From: Candidatus Woesearchaeota archaeon | Lineage (GTDB): Archaea; Nanoarchaeota; Nanoarchaeia; Woesearchaeales; JAGVZT01 | Assembly: GCA_017608295.1 (NCBI GenBank) | Contig: JAFCGF010000019.1 | Span: forward strand, 1-37,274 | Reading direction: 5' to 3' | DNA: 37,274 nt | Shown: in pieces, positions 16,473-25,014 of the stretch | How the letters are laid out: every line of letters begins with the position of its first letter | How positions within the stretch are numbered: the first letter of the stretch is position 1 | Translations under genes and position numbers: made by a program | Notes under the pieces: model-generated | Databases searched by the model: none | What the model saw: only the letters and a program-made list of their open reading frames with translations | Told to the model about the DNA's origin: nothing

Positions 16473-17852
16473 TTAATCTGCGTAATCTGGAGACTGGTCG
16501 TTTCCTGGTTGCGGCCTATGTCTGCGATGGGCACTCTGAGTGTTCTGTGGAAAACACTGAATCGCATCGAACAGGGACATCACTTTCTTCTGCATCCCGG
16601 GCATTATCTCCATCAACTTCCGCCGAGCAGACTCTCTTATCTGGTACAACTCTTGAATGCGGTCCAAAATCTGCGCCTCGTCCATTTGCCGCATGTCAAT
16701 CACAAATTCCGCTACCCCTGCCGTCTGGAAAACACCCGCAAACTTCTTGCTGTATGCCATCCCCACCGCCGGCAGACATTGCGACAAGGCGGCAATCGTC
16801 GAATGCATCCGGGCCCCCATGAAGAAATCACACAGCCCGATCAGATACTTCACCTCGCTCTGATCATATTTGCCGTCAAGAACAATTACTTTTCCCTGCT
16901 CAGACAACGAAAGGGTTCGCCAAACTTCTTCGCATACCGCAAGGTCGTTCTCAACTGCAAAGTCCTTTGGAATAACGTGTGGTACCAATAGTACTCGGCA
17001 ATCCTCCCCACCTGCAAACATAGATACGATCTTCTTCACCAGTGACCTGTAATCAACTCGCAAGCCAAATTCGTTGTTCCCTGTATGTCCCCCGTTATAA
17101 AGCAGCCCGCTGATATTCAAGCCCACAACTTGCAACTTTTCAGCCTTTAAATGTTCAATCATCCTTGTTTGCTCACTTTCCTGTCGAACAGGGTCAAGTA
17201 CAAATGCCACATCCGGACAGAACTGCGACTCAACCGGCCGCGGTCGACCGTTCATCAGTCTCTTGATTTCTTCAAGGCTTTCAGTGTCCCGCGAAAAAAC
17301 CTTTGTCGCCCGCGACAGAATACCACGAGCCATGGCACGTGCAACCGGCCTCCTGAATGGCCCGTATGTCTGCGGCAGCAGGATTAAATTGGCGCCGCAG
17401 AGAAGAACTAACTTCTTCCGTAACCATCCGCGCGCCAGACGTGATAGGCCATAAATGTCGCTGAAACTGTCTCCCCCCGTTATATCCATCACCGTGCTGG
17501 CCGAGAAGATTGCATTCAAATATGGATTTCGCCGCAGCCATTTCCTGCGCCAACTAACCGGCAAGAGCTTCGCAAATGCAGCCGATCCCAAGAGTCGCAG
17601 CAGATGGTTCTGGCACCAGATAGTCTTATTGCACCGCACCCCCACCCGATCAATTTCCACAGCTTGCCCATCGGCCAGTTGGACTACTTGCGGCTCCGGA
17701 TTTCGTACACCGTCAAGAAGGCGAATCCTGGCCTCCGGGAAGGCACGCCATATACACTGAACCGTCGAAGCTAATAGCGCACTCACCCCCAGATTTCCCG
17801 TATCCAGGCTCGCCCCCACAACAATAAACTTACCGGCTCTATCTGACGTCAT
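16473..17852 (-). CDS. Polysaccharide pyruvyltransferase family protein
   Basis: A 459-aa GT-B-like protein of the PS_pyruv_trans family (CsaB/WcaK type): KFIVVGASLDTGNLGVSALL, VMDITGGDSFSDIYG, LILLPQTYGPFRRPVARAMA, VFSRDTESLEEI, FCPDVAFVLDP, and the C-terminal FFMGARMHSTIAALSQCLPA with AYSKKFAGVFQ. Members add a pyruvate ketal to a sugar, introducing negative charge. The last roughly 30 residues are a low-complexity tail ending DYAD, encoded by GATTACGCAGATTAA, which resembles a dispersed bacterial repeat; the natural C-terminus may have been replaced there. The start ATG at 17852 is unambiguous. Confidence 0.9.
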   Translation of the reverse strand: MTSDRAGKFIVVGASLDTGNLGVSALLASTVQCIWRAFPEARIRLLDGVRNPEPQVVQLADGQAVEIDRVGVRCNKTIWCQNHLLRLLGSAAFAKLLPVSWRRKWLRRNPYLNAIFSASTVMDITGGDSFSDIYGLSRLARGWLRKKLVLLCGANLILLPQTYGPFRRPVARAMARGILSRATKVFSRDTESLEEIKRLMNGRPRPVESQFCPDVAFVLDPVRQESEQTRMIEHLKAEKLQVVGLNISGLLYNGGHTGNNEFGLRVDYRSLVKKIVSMFAGGEDCRVLLVPHVIPKDFAVENDLAVCEEVWRTLSLSEQGKVIVLDGKYDQSEVKYLIGLCDFFMGARMHSTIAALSQCLPAVGMAYSKKFAGVFQTAGVAEFVIDMRQMDEAQILDRIQELYQIRESARRKLMEIMPGMQKKVMSLFDAIQCFPQNTQSAHRRHRPQPGNDQSPDYAD

Positions 17853-17911
17853 TCTTCATCCTTAATCGCCCTGTCGATGTAACATTACTTGTCAACATAT
17901 ACATAATCGGA

Positions 17912-18868
17912 TTAATGCCAACGAAACACCTGGCGTACAATCAGTTTTGCTGCAGTTGAGATTCCACCCCCATGCCTGAGAACCGCAATCGCAAACCGCA
18001 ACGCCTTCCAGCCACTGGACTCGCGCGTTCGTAACTGCAATTGGCAAACTTTGACCCTGTTCAACAATTTTGCCTCTATTTCCGGCCGTTCTTTCCCCCC
18101 ATGTCTTCGCCACGCATTCAACCAATCCTCTGAAACCGCTAACATATTCTGCGCTGATCGTATCCTGTGTAACCGCCTCACTGCAACATCCTTCTCCTGC
18201 TTGCAGGATATGACTGAAACAGAGTCGTCGTGTGTTCTATGGTAGACTAAAGGTTTCTCTATTACCGCAATTCCTGACTCGAGCCACGCACGAAATGCGT
18301 AGACCCAATCTTCACAGATAACGGCTACATTGAGAGGTCCGTACTTATCGTACAGTCTTCGGCTGTATGCGGCACCTGCTCCCACAGCTGTACAACGCCA
18401 GGAATGAACGTTTCGTTTGGTATCAGGAACAACCGAAACATTCTTGAAGACGAATCCCGTAGGCCTGCCGTCAACGTCCATCTCTGCGCAATAGGAGCAG
18501 ACCAGATCAACGGGGGAGTCGGCATTCTGCCAGCGATTCACCAGAAATGCAGTTCTCTCCGGAATTGAAATGTCGTCTCCTGCGGCCATTACAAATAATT
18601 GTCCATGAGCCAATTGCATTGCATAGTTTACATTACCGGCAATACCCAGATTCTTTTCGTTGCGGTTGAGAATGATTTTATGTGGCCCTCGATACAAATT
18701 TGCTTCTTCTTTGATGATCTCAAATGTTCGATCCAGCGAGCAGTCGTCCGAGAAAACAATTTCAAGAGGTTCATATGTCTGTTCAAACGCGCTTCGTATC
18801 GCATCGTGAATAAACTGCTCCTGATTATACGTGATGATAACCACTGAAACCAACGGTGCTTTTTGCAT
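17912..18868 (-). CDS. Family 2 glycosyltransferase
   Basis: A 318-aa GT2: PLVSVVIITYNQEQFIHDAI, then IVFSDDCSLDRTFEII and FVMAAGDDISIPERTAFLV, where the AGDD position is the DXD equivalent. AVICEDWVYAFRAWLESGI supplies the ED motif. There is no membrane segment. It lies 18 bp downstream of the Wzx gene and 59 bp upstream of the pyruvyltransferase. Donor and acceptor sugars are not predictable. Confidence 0.88.
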   Translation of the reverse strand: MQKAPLVSVVIITYNQEQFIHDAIRSAFEQTYEPLEIVFSDDCSLDRTFEIIKEEANLYRGPHKIILNRNEKNLGIAGNVNYAMQLAHGQLFVMAAGDDISIPERTAFLVNRWQNADSPVDLVCSYCAEMDVDGRPTGFVFKNVSVVPDTKRNVHSWRCTAVGAGAAYSRRLYDKYGPLNVAVICEDWVYAFRAWLESGIAVIEKPLVYHRTHDDSVSVISCKQEKDVAVRRLHRIRSAQNMLAVSEDWLNAWRRHGGKERPEIEAKLLNRVKVCQLQLRTRESSGWKALRFAIAVLRHGGGISTAAKLIVRQVFRWH

Positions 18869-18886
18869 TATTTCATCCTGTGACTA

Positions 18887-20377
18887 CTACCGTTTCAATA
18901 GTTTCAGTAAGATCGTTTTCAGATCAACAATTTTTCGAAGTTCGTAAAATGAGTACGCTGCCACGGCAGCCGACAACACGCCGCCAGCGAAGTAGCCTTT
19001 GGCCCCGGAGACGTATCGTGAATTAAGGAATGCAAACAATGTCGCGAATCCAAATACTGCGATACTTTTTAAGCTTCTTCTTGACCACATAAAACCACAT
19101 AGTCTATGGTTGATCACAAAAAGAACCCCCAAGAGCACAAGGAATGAAACCAGAAACGCCACGCCCGTTATTTCAAGCCCCAAAGCCTTCCATCCTACGT
19201 AAATCAAGCCTAAATAAATTGCATTCCAGCACAATTCTGTAAATATGAATATCCCACCTCTCCCTTTTGCAAGTATAATAAAGCCTATCGGCCATGAGAT
19301 AACCTTAAGCAATGTCCCCGCCAACTGCCAGTGCAATATACAGACCGTTTCTGTAAATTCGGCTGAGTACAAAACATAAACCACTAAATTCATAAAGGAC
19401 AGCATTCCCACGATCAAAGGCCCCGCAACAAGCAATGCCACCTCAGTTTGTTCATTCACTAACTGGACAACTTTTGTATCCTCACCATGGACGGCACTCA
19501 ATCTTGGAAAGTAATCGGCCGCCATAGCCTGCAGCACCGCCGCGAGATACACTGACGAAAAGGTCCATGCCGCCTGAAACTGGCCCACACCCTTGATCCC
19601 CATCTTGTGGGAGACAAAGCCGCGAACAAGATACATGGTAGCCGTGGTCACAAATCCTGTTATGACCATAAAAAAACCAAGCCGAACCATCCCCAGACCG
19701 CCCAAGAATGTGTCTTTAGGCGTAAGTCGAACAGGCAGTACCGGAATTCGGCGGGTATAGTACCAGGAAATTAACAAACTTGCCGCTGTGGTAAGAACGA
19801 TTGCTGGAACAATACCCTTGATTCCCATAAACCAGTACAGCGGTACCGAGATGCAAAATCCCGCCGCAACACCACCGACATTGGCACGGGCCATGGCGCC
19901 GATTTGGCGTAACCCCTGCAGTAGAGCTAATTGACCCTGCGACAAGGCCATAAACAAGAGACTTGCAGACAGCAAAACAATGCCCCATGTGTACTCTTCC
20001 GTCCCAAACGCATATTGGCTCAATGGCCTGCTGAAAACCACCGCGATTACCATCCCCAGCAGCCCCGTAAACCACACCCACCGCCGCAGAATTAAAATTG
20101 TCCTCGAAATTCGTTGCTCATCACTGCTGCCAACCGCCTGCGCAATATCGCGTACAGCGCTGAAATTCAGGCCAAATCCAGTTGCACTGCGGATAAGTTC
20201 CAGCGTGGACTGATACAAACCGGCAACACCGACCCCCGCCGGGCCTAATAAAACAGCAATAATCTTGTTGCGAATAATCCGGATCAGGATGGTTACAACC
20301 TGAGCCCCCCCTATAATTCCGGTTGATTTCAAAATTTGTTTATGTGATGTATGTTCGGTGGCAACTGTCATAAACAC
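18887..20377 (-). CDS. Wzx-type oligosaccharide flippase (O-antigen translocase)
   Basis: A 496-aa MATE/MOP-superfamily membrane protein with about 12 hydrophobic segments. The N-terminal LKSTGIIGGAQVVTILIRII and VGVAGLYQSTLELIRSATGF are characteristic of WzxE/WzxB-like O-antigen translocases. It would flip undecaprenyl-linked repeat units across the inner membrane for the Wzy polymerase. The longest frame starts with GTG at 20377, with AGGA seven bases upstream; an ATG two codons later is also possible. There is no frame disruption. Confidence 0.9.
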   Translation of the reverse strand: MFMTVATEHTSHKQILKSTGIIGGAQVVTILIRIIRNKIIAVLLGPAGVGVAGLYQSTLELIRSATGFGLNFSAVRDIAQAVGSSDEQRISRTILILRRWVWFTGLLGMVIAVVFSRPLSQYAFGTEEYTWGIVLLSASLLFMALSQGQLALLQGLRQIGAMARANVGGVAAGFCISVPLYWFMGIKGIVPAIVLTTAASLLISWYYTRRIPVLPVRLTPKDTFLGGLGMVRLGFFMVITGFVTTATMYLVRGFVSHKMGIKGVGQFQAAWTFSSVYLAAVLQAMAADYFPRLSAVHGEDTKVVQLVNEQTEVALLVAGPLIVGMLSFMNLVVYVLYSAEFTETVCILHWQLAGTLLKVISWPIGFIILAKGRGGIFIFTELCWNAIYLGLIYVGWKALGLEITGVAFLVSFLVLLGVLFVINHRLCGFMWSRRSLKSIAVFGFATLFAFLNSRYVSGAKGYFAGGVLSAAVAAYSFYELRKIVDLKTILLKLLKR

Positions 20378-20409
20378 TTGGCTATCCTACGAGGTACCTC
20401 CTCCCACAA

Positions 20410-21057
20410 TCACATATCTCTATGCCACACAACGGGACATTTCAATGCCTTTGCAGGAATCCCGCCAATTAACGAGTCTCCTGCATATGCTTTCCCAATG
20501 AGTTTTGAATGACTGGCGATGATGCTTCCTTTGCCAATTGAAGAACCCTTCAGCACGCTGCACGAATTGCCAATCCAAACATGGTCGTCAATTATAACTG
20601 GTGAGGTAGCATCCTCATCTTCAATTACATGCCAATCTGAGTCTGTTATAAATACACCCCACGCACACATGAAGTCTTTACCGATGTCAATGCTTTTTTT
20701 TGCCATTATCAGTGTATCACTGGTTATGCCCGACTCAGATTCTGATTCACGGCCGCCAATAGTTAGAATTGCACCCTTGCTTACGAAGAGACGGACTCCA
20801 TGGCCTATCGTAAAATCACCATCTATTTTCAATATTCCATCATCGCCAATAAAAATCCTTATCGGAGCATTACCCCCGAGATGACTAATCATTCTGATAT
20901 TCCCATTGATTATCAGTTTTGAATTCGTGCCCTTTATGATACAGATATTCAGAAATGGATCAGAGACGGTAATTCTACCGGTACCCTGATCAATTTTTTT
21001 TGATAAACTTATCGATCTGGTTATTCTAAGGATTTTTCGGAGAACTCGTCTAATCAT
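20410..21057 (-). CDS. Hexapeptide-repeat acyltransferase
   Basis: A 215-aa protein with a parallel beta-helix built from hexapeptide repeats: IFIGDDGILKIDGDFTIGHG, SDTLIMAKKSIDIGKDFMCA, then the LbH acetyltransferase ending VIIDDHVWIGNSCSVLKGSS, IGKGSIIASHSKLI and SLIGGIPAKALKCPVVW. It is probably an O- or N-acetyltransferase acting on the repeat unit. The low GC content and AT-rich codons contrast with the Wzx gene next to it, suggesting a separate acquisition. It lies 12 bp after the aminotransferase gene. Confidence 0.85.
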   Translation of the reverse strand: MIRRVLRKILRITRSISLSKKIDQGTGRITVSDPFLNICIIKGTNSKLIINGNIRMISHLGGNAPIRIFIGDDGILKIDGDFTIGHGVRLFVSKGAILTIGGRESESESGITSDTLIMAKKSIDIGKDFMCAWGVFITDSDWHVIEDEDATSPVIIDDHVWIGNSCSVLKGSSIGKGSIIASHSKLIGKAYAGDSLIGGIPAKALKCPVVWHRDM

Positions 21058-21069
21058 CAGATGATGCTT

Positions 21070-22194
21070 TCAATTCAAAAATTTGTTAACAGATTCAACA
21101 ATATGGGCAAGTTTATCAACTGCCATCACTGGTCCTATCGGTAAACTGAGCACTTCTTGATGTATCTTTTCGGTAATTGGCAAGCTAAGGCCAGACAAGC
21201 CTTGATAAGCCCTCTGTTTATGAGGAGGTATCGGATAATGGATCAATGTCTGCACACCCTGTGACTGAAGGTATTGCTGCAAACGCTCTCTTTCGTTACA
21301 GCGTATCACAAACAAATGCCATACGTGGGCCTTCCATTCATGGGCCGACAAAACGTCATCCGGGTTCGCAGGAAGCCTCACCTCTGAATGCCGGATATGC
21401 TCAAGATAATACTGGGCAACCTCTCTCCTTTTCTGGTTGTCTTCGTCAAGCCTCACCAGTTTTACCCGAAGCACAGATGCCTGGATCTCATCAAGCCTTG
21501 AGTTTAATCCTTGATAGTCATTCACATATTTCTTTGACGATCCATAATTTCCCAAAGCCCGGATAATTCTCGCCAGTTCATCATCATTCGTTGTGACAGC
21601 GCCCCCATCACCTAATGCACCCATATTTTTGCCCGGATAGAAGCTGTGACCGGCCGCATGACCAAGTGAACCCGTGCGTTTATCCTCATAATAGCAACCT
21701 TGCGCCTGAGCGTTGTCTTCAATCAGTTTCAGGTTGTATTTCTTAACCAGTCGCTCAATCTCCGGATGTATTGCATTTCGCCCGTACAGATGCACGATCA
21801 TGATAGCCCTCGTGCGATCTGTGATTTTTTCTTCAATCCTGAATGAATCGATATTATAGGTATTGGTGTCCGGCTCAACCAGAACCGGTTTGAGCCGGTT
21901 ATCGCTGATCGCAAGAATACTGGCAATATAAGTATTGGCCGGAACAATGACTTCATCACCTTCGCGCATCATCCCCATTTCCATGTAGGCCCGCAGAATC
22001 AGCCGTAACGCATCCAGTCCATTTCCTACACCAATACAATGGTGCGTTCCAATATATTCAGCATATTCCTTTTCAAAGGCCTTGACTTCCTTGCCCAATA
22101 AATACCAGCCCGAATCCAGCACCCGATGGATCGCCTCGCGGATCTGTGGCTCGAAACTATCATTAATCTGTTTGAGTTCAAGGAATTTAATCAT
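21070..22194 (-). CDS. DegT-family sugar aminotransferase (FdtB/QdtB-like)
   Basis: A 374-aa canonical DegT/DnrJ/EryC1 enzyme: [39 protein letters not shown] (PLP-ring Asp), [20 protein letters not shown] with the aldimine Lys, and [16 protein letters not shown]. Its neighbours are two 3,4-ketoisomerase-like cupins and an acetyltransferase, the FdtA-FdtB-FdtC (or QdtA-B-C) set. It therefore probably aminates dTDP-3-keto-6-deoxyhexose to dTDP-3-amino-3,6-dideoxy-galactose or -glucose. The galacto or gluco configuration cannot be told from this sequence. The gene overlaps the acetyltransferase by 8 bp. Confidence 0.9.
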   Translation of the reverse strand: MIKFLELKQINDSFEPQIREAIHRVLDSGWYLLGKEVKAFEKEYAEYIGTHHCIGVGNGLDALRLILRAYMEMGMMREGDEVIVPANTYIASILAISDNRLKPVLVEPDTNTYNIDSFRIEEKITDRTRAIMIVHLYGRNAIHPEIERLVKKYNLKLIEDNAQAQGCYYEDKRTGSLGHAAGHSFYPGKNMGALGDGGAVTTNDDELARIIRALGNYGSSKKYVNDYQGLNSRLDEIQASVLRVKLVRLDEDNQKRREVAQYYLEHIRHSEVRLPANPDDVLSAHEWKAHVWHLFVIRCNERERLQQYLQSQGVQTLIHYPIPPHKQRAYQGLSGLSLPITEKIHQEVLSLPIGPVMAVDKLAHIVESVNKFLN

Positions 22195-22732
22195 GAGGAG
22201 TCACTTTGCCTTGTTCGTTATCATATTGCATACCGCAATTGAAACATTTCATACCGGCATCCAGCTTTCTGCCGCATCGGCACACATATGCCTTGAATAC
22301 TGCTGGGTTGCCATACCACAGGCCAAAATCTGGGACATCTTTCGTTACCACACTGCCCGCACCAATCATGGTATATCGGCCAATGATCATACCGGCAACA
22401 ATGGTTGCGTTTGCTCCAATGGAGGCTCCAATTCGAATCGTAGTGGTTAAAAAATGTTCAGGACACTGCTTGGATCTTGGTAGCAGATCATTAGTAAAAG
22501 TCACATTAGGGCCGATGAACACATTGTCCTCAATCCGCGTGCCATCCCAAAGTTGAACTCCCGGTTTAATCGTGACATTGTCGCCGACCACTACATCGTT
22601 TTCGATAAACACATGGCAGTTGATGTTACAATTCTTGCCGATTCTGGCGCCGGCCAGCACTACACAATGCTGCCAGATAAAGGTGTCTTTCCCTACATAC
22701 GGCGTTTGAACTTCAGCGGTAGGATGAATCAT
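22187..22732 (-). CDS. Sugar-nucleotide N-acetyltransferase (FdtC/WbpD-like), zinc-ribbon tail
   Basis: About 181 aa with a hexapeptide beta-helix: [70 protein letters not shown] and [20 protein letters not shown]. This is the pattern of WbpD/FdtC-type enzymes that acetylate a 3-amino sugar nucleotide. A C-terminal [20 protein letters not shown] looks like a small zinc ribbon. I chose the ATG at 22732 because it overlaps the upstream TGA as ATGA and starts like its homologues; an ATG at 22744 adds four residues. Confidence 0.88.
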   Translation of the reverse strand: MIHPTAEVQTPYVGKDTFIWQHCVVLAGARIGKNCNINCHVFIENDVVVGDNVTIKPGVQLWDGTRIEDNVFIGPNVTFTNDLLPRSKQCPEHFLTTTIRIGASIGANATIVAGMIIGRYTMIGAGSVVTKDVPDFGLWYGNPAVFKAYVCRCGRKLDAGMKCFNCGMQYDNEQGKVTPHD

Positions 22733-23148
22733 CGTGCCACACATTTAAATTCCATGAATTGAGGGTACTCTCTGATATAATCAGACTCTTCATATTTATG
22801 CGATGCCAATACTAAACAAATCGCGCCCGAAGAAAACTCCAGCAACTCCCTCCATATCCCTGGCACAACTAACAACCCAAAGTAGGGTCGATTCAGCGTT
22901 ACCACCTTCTTGTTCTCTCCGTCATCGAGTAGGACATCAAAACTGCCGCTAGCCGCGATGACAAGCTGAAATAACCTCTTATGCGCATGCCCCCCACGCG
23001 ATTCTCCTCCGGGAATATCATAGAGGTAATAGATCCTTCGCACCGCAAAAGGTAGATTTTTTAATCCTTCAATGACTGTAAGGTTGCCTGCCCGATTGTG
23101 AATCTTCTTTAGGGGCACAATTGTGCAATCGTAAATACTATTGGCCAT
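22729..23148 (-). CDS. dTDP-4-keto-6-deoxyglucose 3,4-ketoisomerase-like cupin (FdtA/QdtA family), canonical copy
   Basis: A 139-aa WxcM-like cupin: [20 protein letters not shown] carries the HAH pair that in FdtA corresponds to catalytic His49/His51. It is followed by [30 protein letters not shown] and [14 protein letters not shown]. The enzyme converts dTDP-4-keto-6-deoxy-D-glucose to a 3-keto isomer for transamination. It is the second of two tandem paralogs, overlapping the first by 11 bp and the acetyltransferase by 4 bp, so the set is a tightly coupled module. Confidence 0.9.
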   Translation of the reverse strand: MANSIYDCTIVPLKKIHNRAGNLTVIEGLKNLPFAVRRIYYLYDIPGGESRGGHAHKRLFQLVIAASGSFDVLLDDGENKKVVTLNRPYFGLLVVPGIWRELLEFSSGAICLVLASHKYEESDYIREYPQFMEFKCVAR

Positions 23149-23551
23149 TTCTGCCGTACTCCAGAAAGTCCTTGTAATCTCGAATATAATCGTTTTCCTC
23201 GTAGGACGTCGAACTCAACACCACAGCAAGAGAGTTAGTCGAGAAATTCTCCATCTGACGCCAATAGCCGGGCGGAATGTATAGGCCGTAATAGGAACGA
23301 TTCAAAGAAAATTTGTGTTTTTCCGTTCCGTCATCAACGATCACATCGAAACTCCCGGAAAGTGCAACAATGCACTCTTGCTGCTTTCGAAAAGCGTGCC
23401 CGCCCCGAGTCTGCCCACCGGGAACATCATAAATCCAGTACACCCGTGCAATCTCGAAAGGAATATGATTATCCTCTTCGACAATAGATAAATTCCCGCG
23501 AGGGTCTTCAATTTTGGGGAGTTCTATTATTTTGCACTTTGATAGACTCAT
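23138..23551 (-). CDS. FdtA/QdtA-family cupin, variant copy with His-Ala-Phe
   Basis: A 137-aa paralog of the adjacent cupin: YWIYDVPGGQTRGGHAFRKQ, LSGSFDVIVDDGTEK, SYYGLYIPPGYWRQM and SYEENDYIRDYKDF. The fold motifs are intact, but the second His of the canonical HAH motif is Phe. This position is catalytic in characterised FdtA, so the protein may have altered activity or be a partner subunit of the canonical copy. It has a strong ribosome-binding site (AAGGATAACT before the ATG) lying inside the end of the headless fragment upstream. Confidence 0.87.
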   Translation of the reverse strand: MSLSKCKIIELPKIEDPRGNLSIVEEDNHIPFEIARVYWIYDVPGGQTRGGHAFRKQQECIVALSGSFDVIVDDGTEKHKFSLNRSYYGLYIPPGYWRQMENFSTNSLAVVLSSTSYEENDYIRDYKDFLEYGRNGQ

Positions 23552-23553
23552 AG

Positions 23554-23676
23554 TTATCCTTCCAGCCAGATGATACTGTTTTGAGATACAAACTTCTTAA
23601 TCAGCCGCCACCAGCGGTTCTTTCTAAATATAGCGTCTTTCTCGCCGACAGCAATCAGAATAAAGCGATCAGGGGT
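23554..23676 (-). pseudogene. Headless 3' fragment of an unidentified gene
   Basis: A 40-codon open frame ends at TAA 2 nt before the variant ketoisomerase gene. It reads like protein (RFILIAVGEKDAIFRKNRWW, then a basic segment ending IIWLEG) but has no start codon: the frame is closed upstream by a stop at 23677-23679. Its end contains the ribosome-binding site for the next gene, as expected for a former operon member. The heptamer arrays begin about 75 bp further upstream. I could not identify the family; chance openness is possible for so short a frame. Confidence 0.4.
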
Positions 23677-23750
23677 TTACTGTTTATCTAATAAAATCAC
23701 AAGTTAGTCATCAGGCCAAAAATTGGTTTGTTTGGTAATTTTGGTAGATA

Positions 23751-23792
23751 GCTATTAGCTATTAGCTTTTAGCGATCAGCGGTCAGAGATTA
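23751..23792. repeat. Heptamer repeat array 1 (6 units)
   Basis: Six contiguous 7-bp units of the form GNNNNYA on the plus strand (for example GCTATTA, GCGATCA). Every unit read on the minus strand starts with TAA or TGA. The stop codon of the four-helix-bundle gene (23783-23785) is the terminal TCA of unit five. Confidence 0.85.
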
Positions 23793-24148
23793 GTTGTTCT
23801 TCGAACGGTTTTTGCAAAAATTGTTAACATACGCTTAGTACCGACAATCTCGGCACTTAAAGCCTCGTAATCTTCCACGGTTATGTATCCCAAGTCACAA
23901 ACTAATAGTAAATGGTATTCCACTTCGCTGGCCGAACCTAAAGCAATATCAATAAAACGAGCAAGTTCTACATCTGTGCTCCTGCCACAACCTTCAGCGA
24001 TGTTGGTAGGAATAGAAGTAACAGCGCAACGAATCTGGCTCGTTAAGCCGTATAACTCTTCCTTTGGAAAAGATTTGCTAATCTTATAAATCTCTAATGT
24101 TAACTCATGGGCTCTATGCCATGCTTTTATGTTGCGAAAGTTTTTCAT
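23783..24148 (-). CDS. Four helix bundle protein (S23/IVP-like family)
   Basis: A 121-aa helical protein with the family pattern NIKAWHRAHELTLEIYKISK, PKEELYGLTSQIRCAVTSIP, NIAEGCGRSTDVELARFIDI and ASEVEYHLLLVCDLGYI. The family was first seen in intervening sequences of 23S rRNA genes and also occurs alone, often near short repeats; its molecular function is unknown. Here it is bracketed by two heptamer arrays, and its last residues and stop codon are encoded by array 1. It probably has nothing to do with polysaccharide synthesis and marks an insertion-prone spot. Confidence 0.9.
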   Translation of the reverse strand: MKNFRNIKAWHRAHELTLEIYKISKSFPKEELYGLTSQIRCAVTSIPTNIAEGCGRSTDVELARFIDIALGSASEVEYHLLLVCDLGYITVEDYEALSAEIVGTKRMLTIFAKTVRRTTNL

Positions 24149-24155
24149 TACATTA

Positions 24156-24260
24156 GCTTTCAGAGATCAGATTTCAGATGTCAGAAATTAGCAGACAGCT
24201 TTCAGCGATCAGTTTTCAGCTATCAGCGGCTAGCTCTCAGCTATTAGCCGTCAGTGTTTA
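24156..24260. repeat. Heptamer repeat array 2 (15 units)
   Basis: Fifteen uninterrupted 7-bp GNNNNYA units lie between the four-helix-bundle gene and the 213-aa gene. Fourteen start with a stop triplet on the minus strand. The stop of the 213-aa gene (24244-24246) is the terminal TTA of one unit, so the array enters the gene's 3' end. Confidence 0.88.
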
Positions 24261-24885
24261 GAGATACGTCAATTGATACTGGGGCTGAGACGGACTGGCC
24301 GAGATGTTTGGCCTGGAGACGCTGGAGTTCGTGCAGGGCCCTGTACATAACACGGTCGATGTGGGCTTCGTACCGGTAGAACCTGCTCAAAATGTTGTCG
24401 CCAGCAAGGTCGGACCTTATAACTTCGCCTAAGGTGCGCTTCTGTAACTTATCCTTATCTGGTTCGGAAACCGGTTCCTCGTAGATAGGTTCATCCACAT
24501 ACCGATTGGGACTGCCCTCATACGTCTTGGTTATCCTGACCGTGAATGGAAGCGTATCGGCCGAAGGACCACTGTCGGCTACAGATAGATTGTTAATCAG
24601 TTCGACCTCTATCTTTCCGATACGGTTCAAACGCCAAATAGACGCAATTACGCGATCAGCAAGGTGCTGCTCCAATGGGCCGACAGGATTGAATCCGCTA
24701 AGCAGGTCATCGCGAAAATCATCGAACTCTGCCTGGCTTTCACCGTCAATAACAATGTGATGTGAACGCAGGCCGTGCTTTATCGCGTTTTTTGCAACTT
24801 TCGCCTTAGCAGCAGATGCCTTGGGACCGGTGGATTTGGCAGCGTTGCGGCGATTAGCGGCTAATTGTTTTTTAGATATTTTCAT
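24244..24885 (-). CDS. Conserved protein of unknown function with N-terminal 'AANRRNAAKSTGPK' motif
   Basis: A 213-aa basic protein beginning MKISKKQLAANRRNAAKSTG, with AKNAIKHGLRSHHIVIDGES soon after. This N-terminal pattern (NRxNAxKSTGPKT...ALKHGL) is familiar from multi-copy proteins of unknown function in Planctomycetes, Acidobacteria and related groups. The rest is helical and charged (LEQHLADRVIASIWRLNRIG; a Pro/Glu-rich stretch around 130; FYRYEAHIDRVMYRALHELQ). Its start codon lies in one dispersed repeat (24881-24907) and its stop in heptamer array 2. No catalytic motif is visible. The repeat-bounded layout suggests a mobile or recombinable cassette; that is inference. Confidence 0.75.
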   Translation of the reverse strand: MKISKKQLAANRRNAAKSTGPKASAAKAKVAKNAIKHGLRSHHIVIDGESQAEFDDFRDDLLSGFNPVGPLEQHLADRVIASIWRLNRIGKIEVELINNLSVADSGPSADTLPFTVRITKTYEGSPNRYVDEPIYEEPVSEPDKDKLQKRTLGEVIRSDLAGDNILSRFYRYEAHIDRVMYRALHELQRLQAKHLGQSVSAPVSIDVSLNTDG

Positions 24886-24947
24886 TTTTTAGACAGGATT
24901 TACAGGATGACACTGGATAATTCATTTTTTTAGACAGGATTTACAGG
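24881..24947. repeat. Direct repeat with AGACAGGATTTACAGGA core, two copies
   Basis: Two near-identical 26-27 bp copies (24881-24907 and 24921-24947), each T-rich followed by AGACAGGATTTACAGGA and spaced 40 bp apart. A partial third (TACAGGATA) follows. The CAT in copy 1 is the start codon of the 213-aa gene. I recall similar sequences dispersed in many bacterial genomes, but cannot check that here. Confidence 0.8.
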
Positions 24948-25014
24948 ACCGTACAGGATATTATTCAAGCTGTCAAGCGTGGGCATACTCCGTCCCTGTC
25001 GGTTGCTTTTTTCA

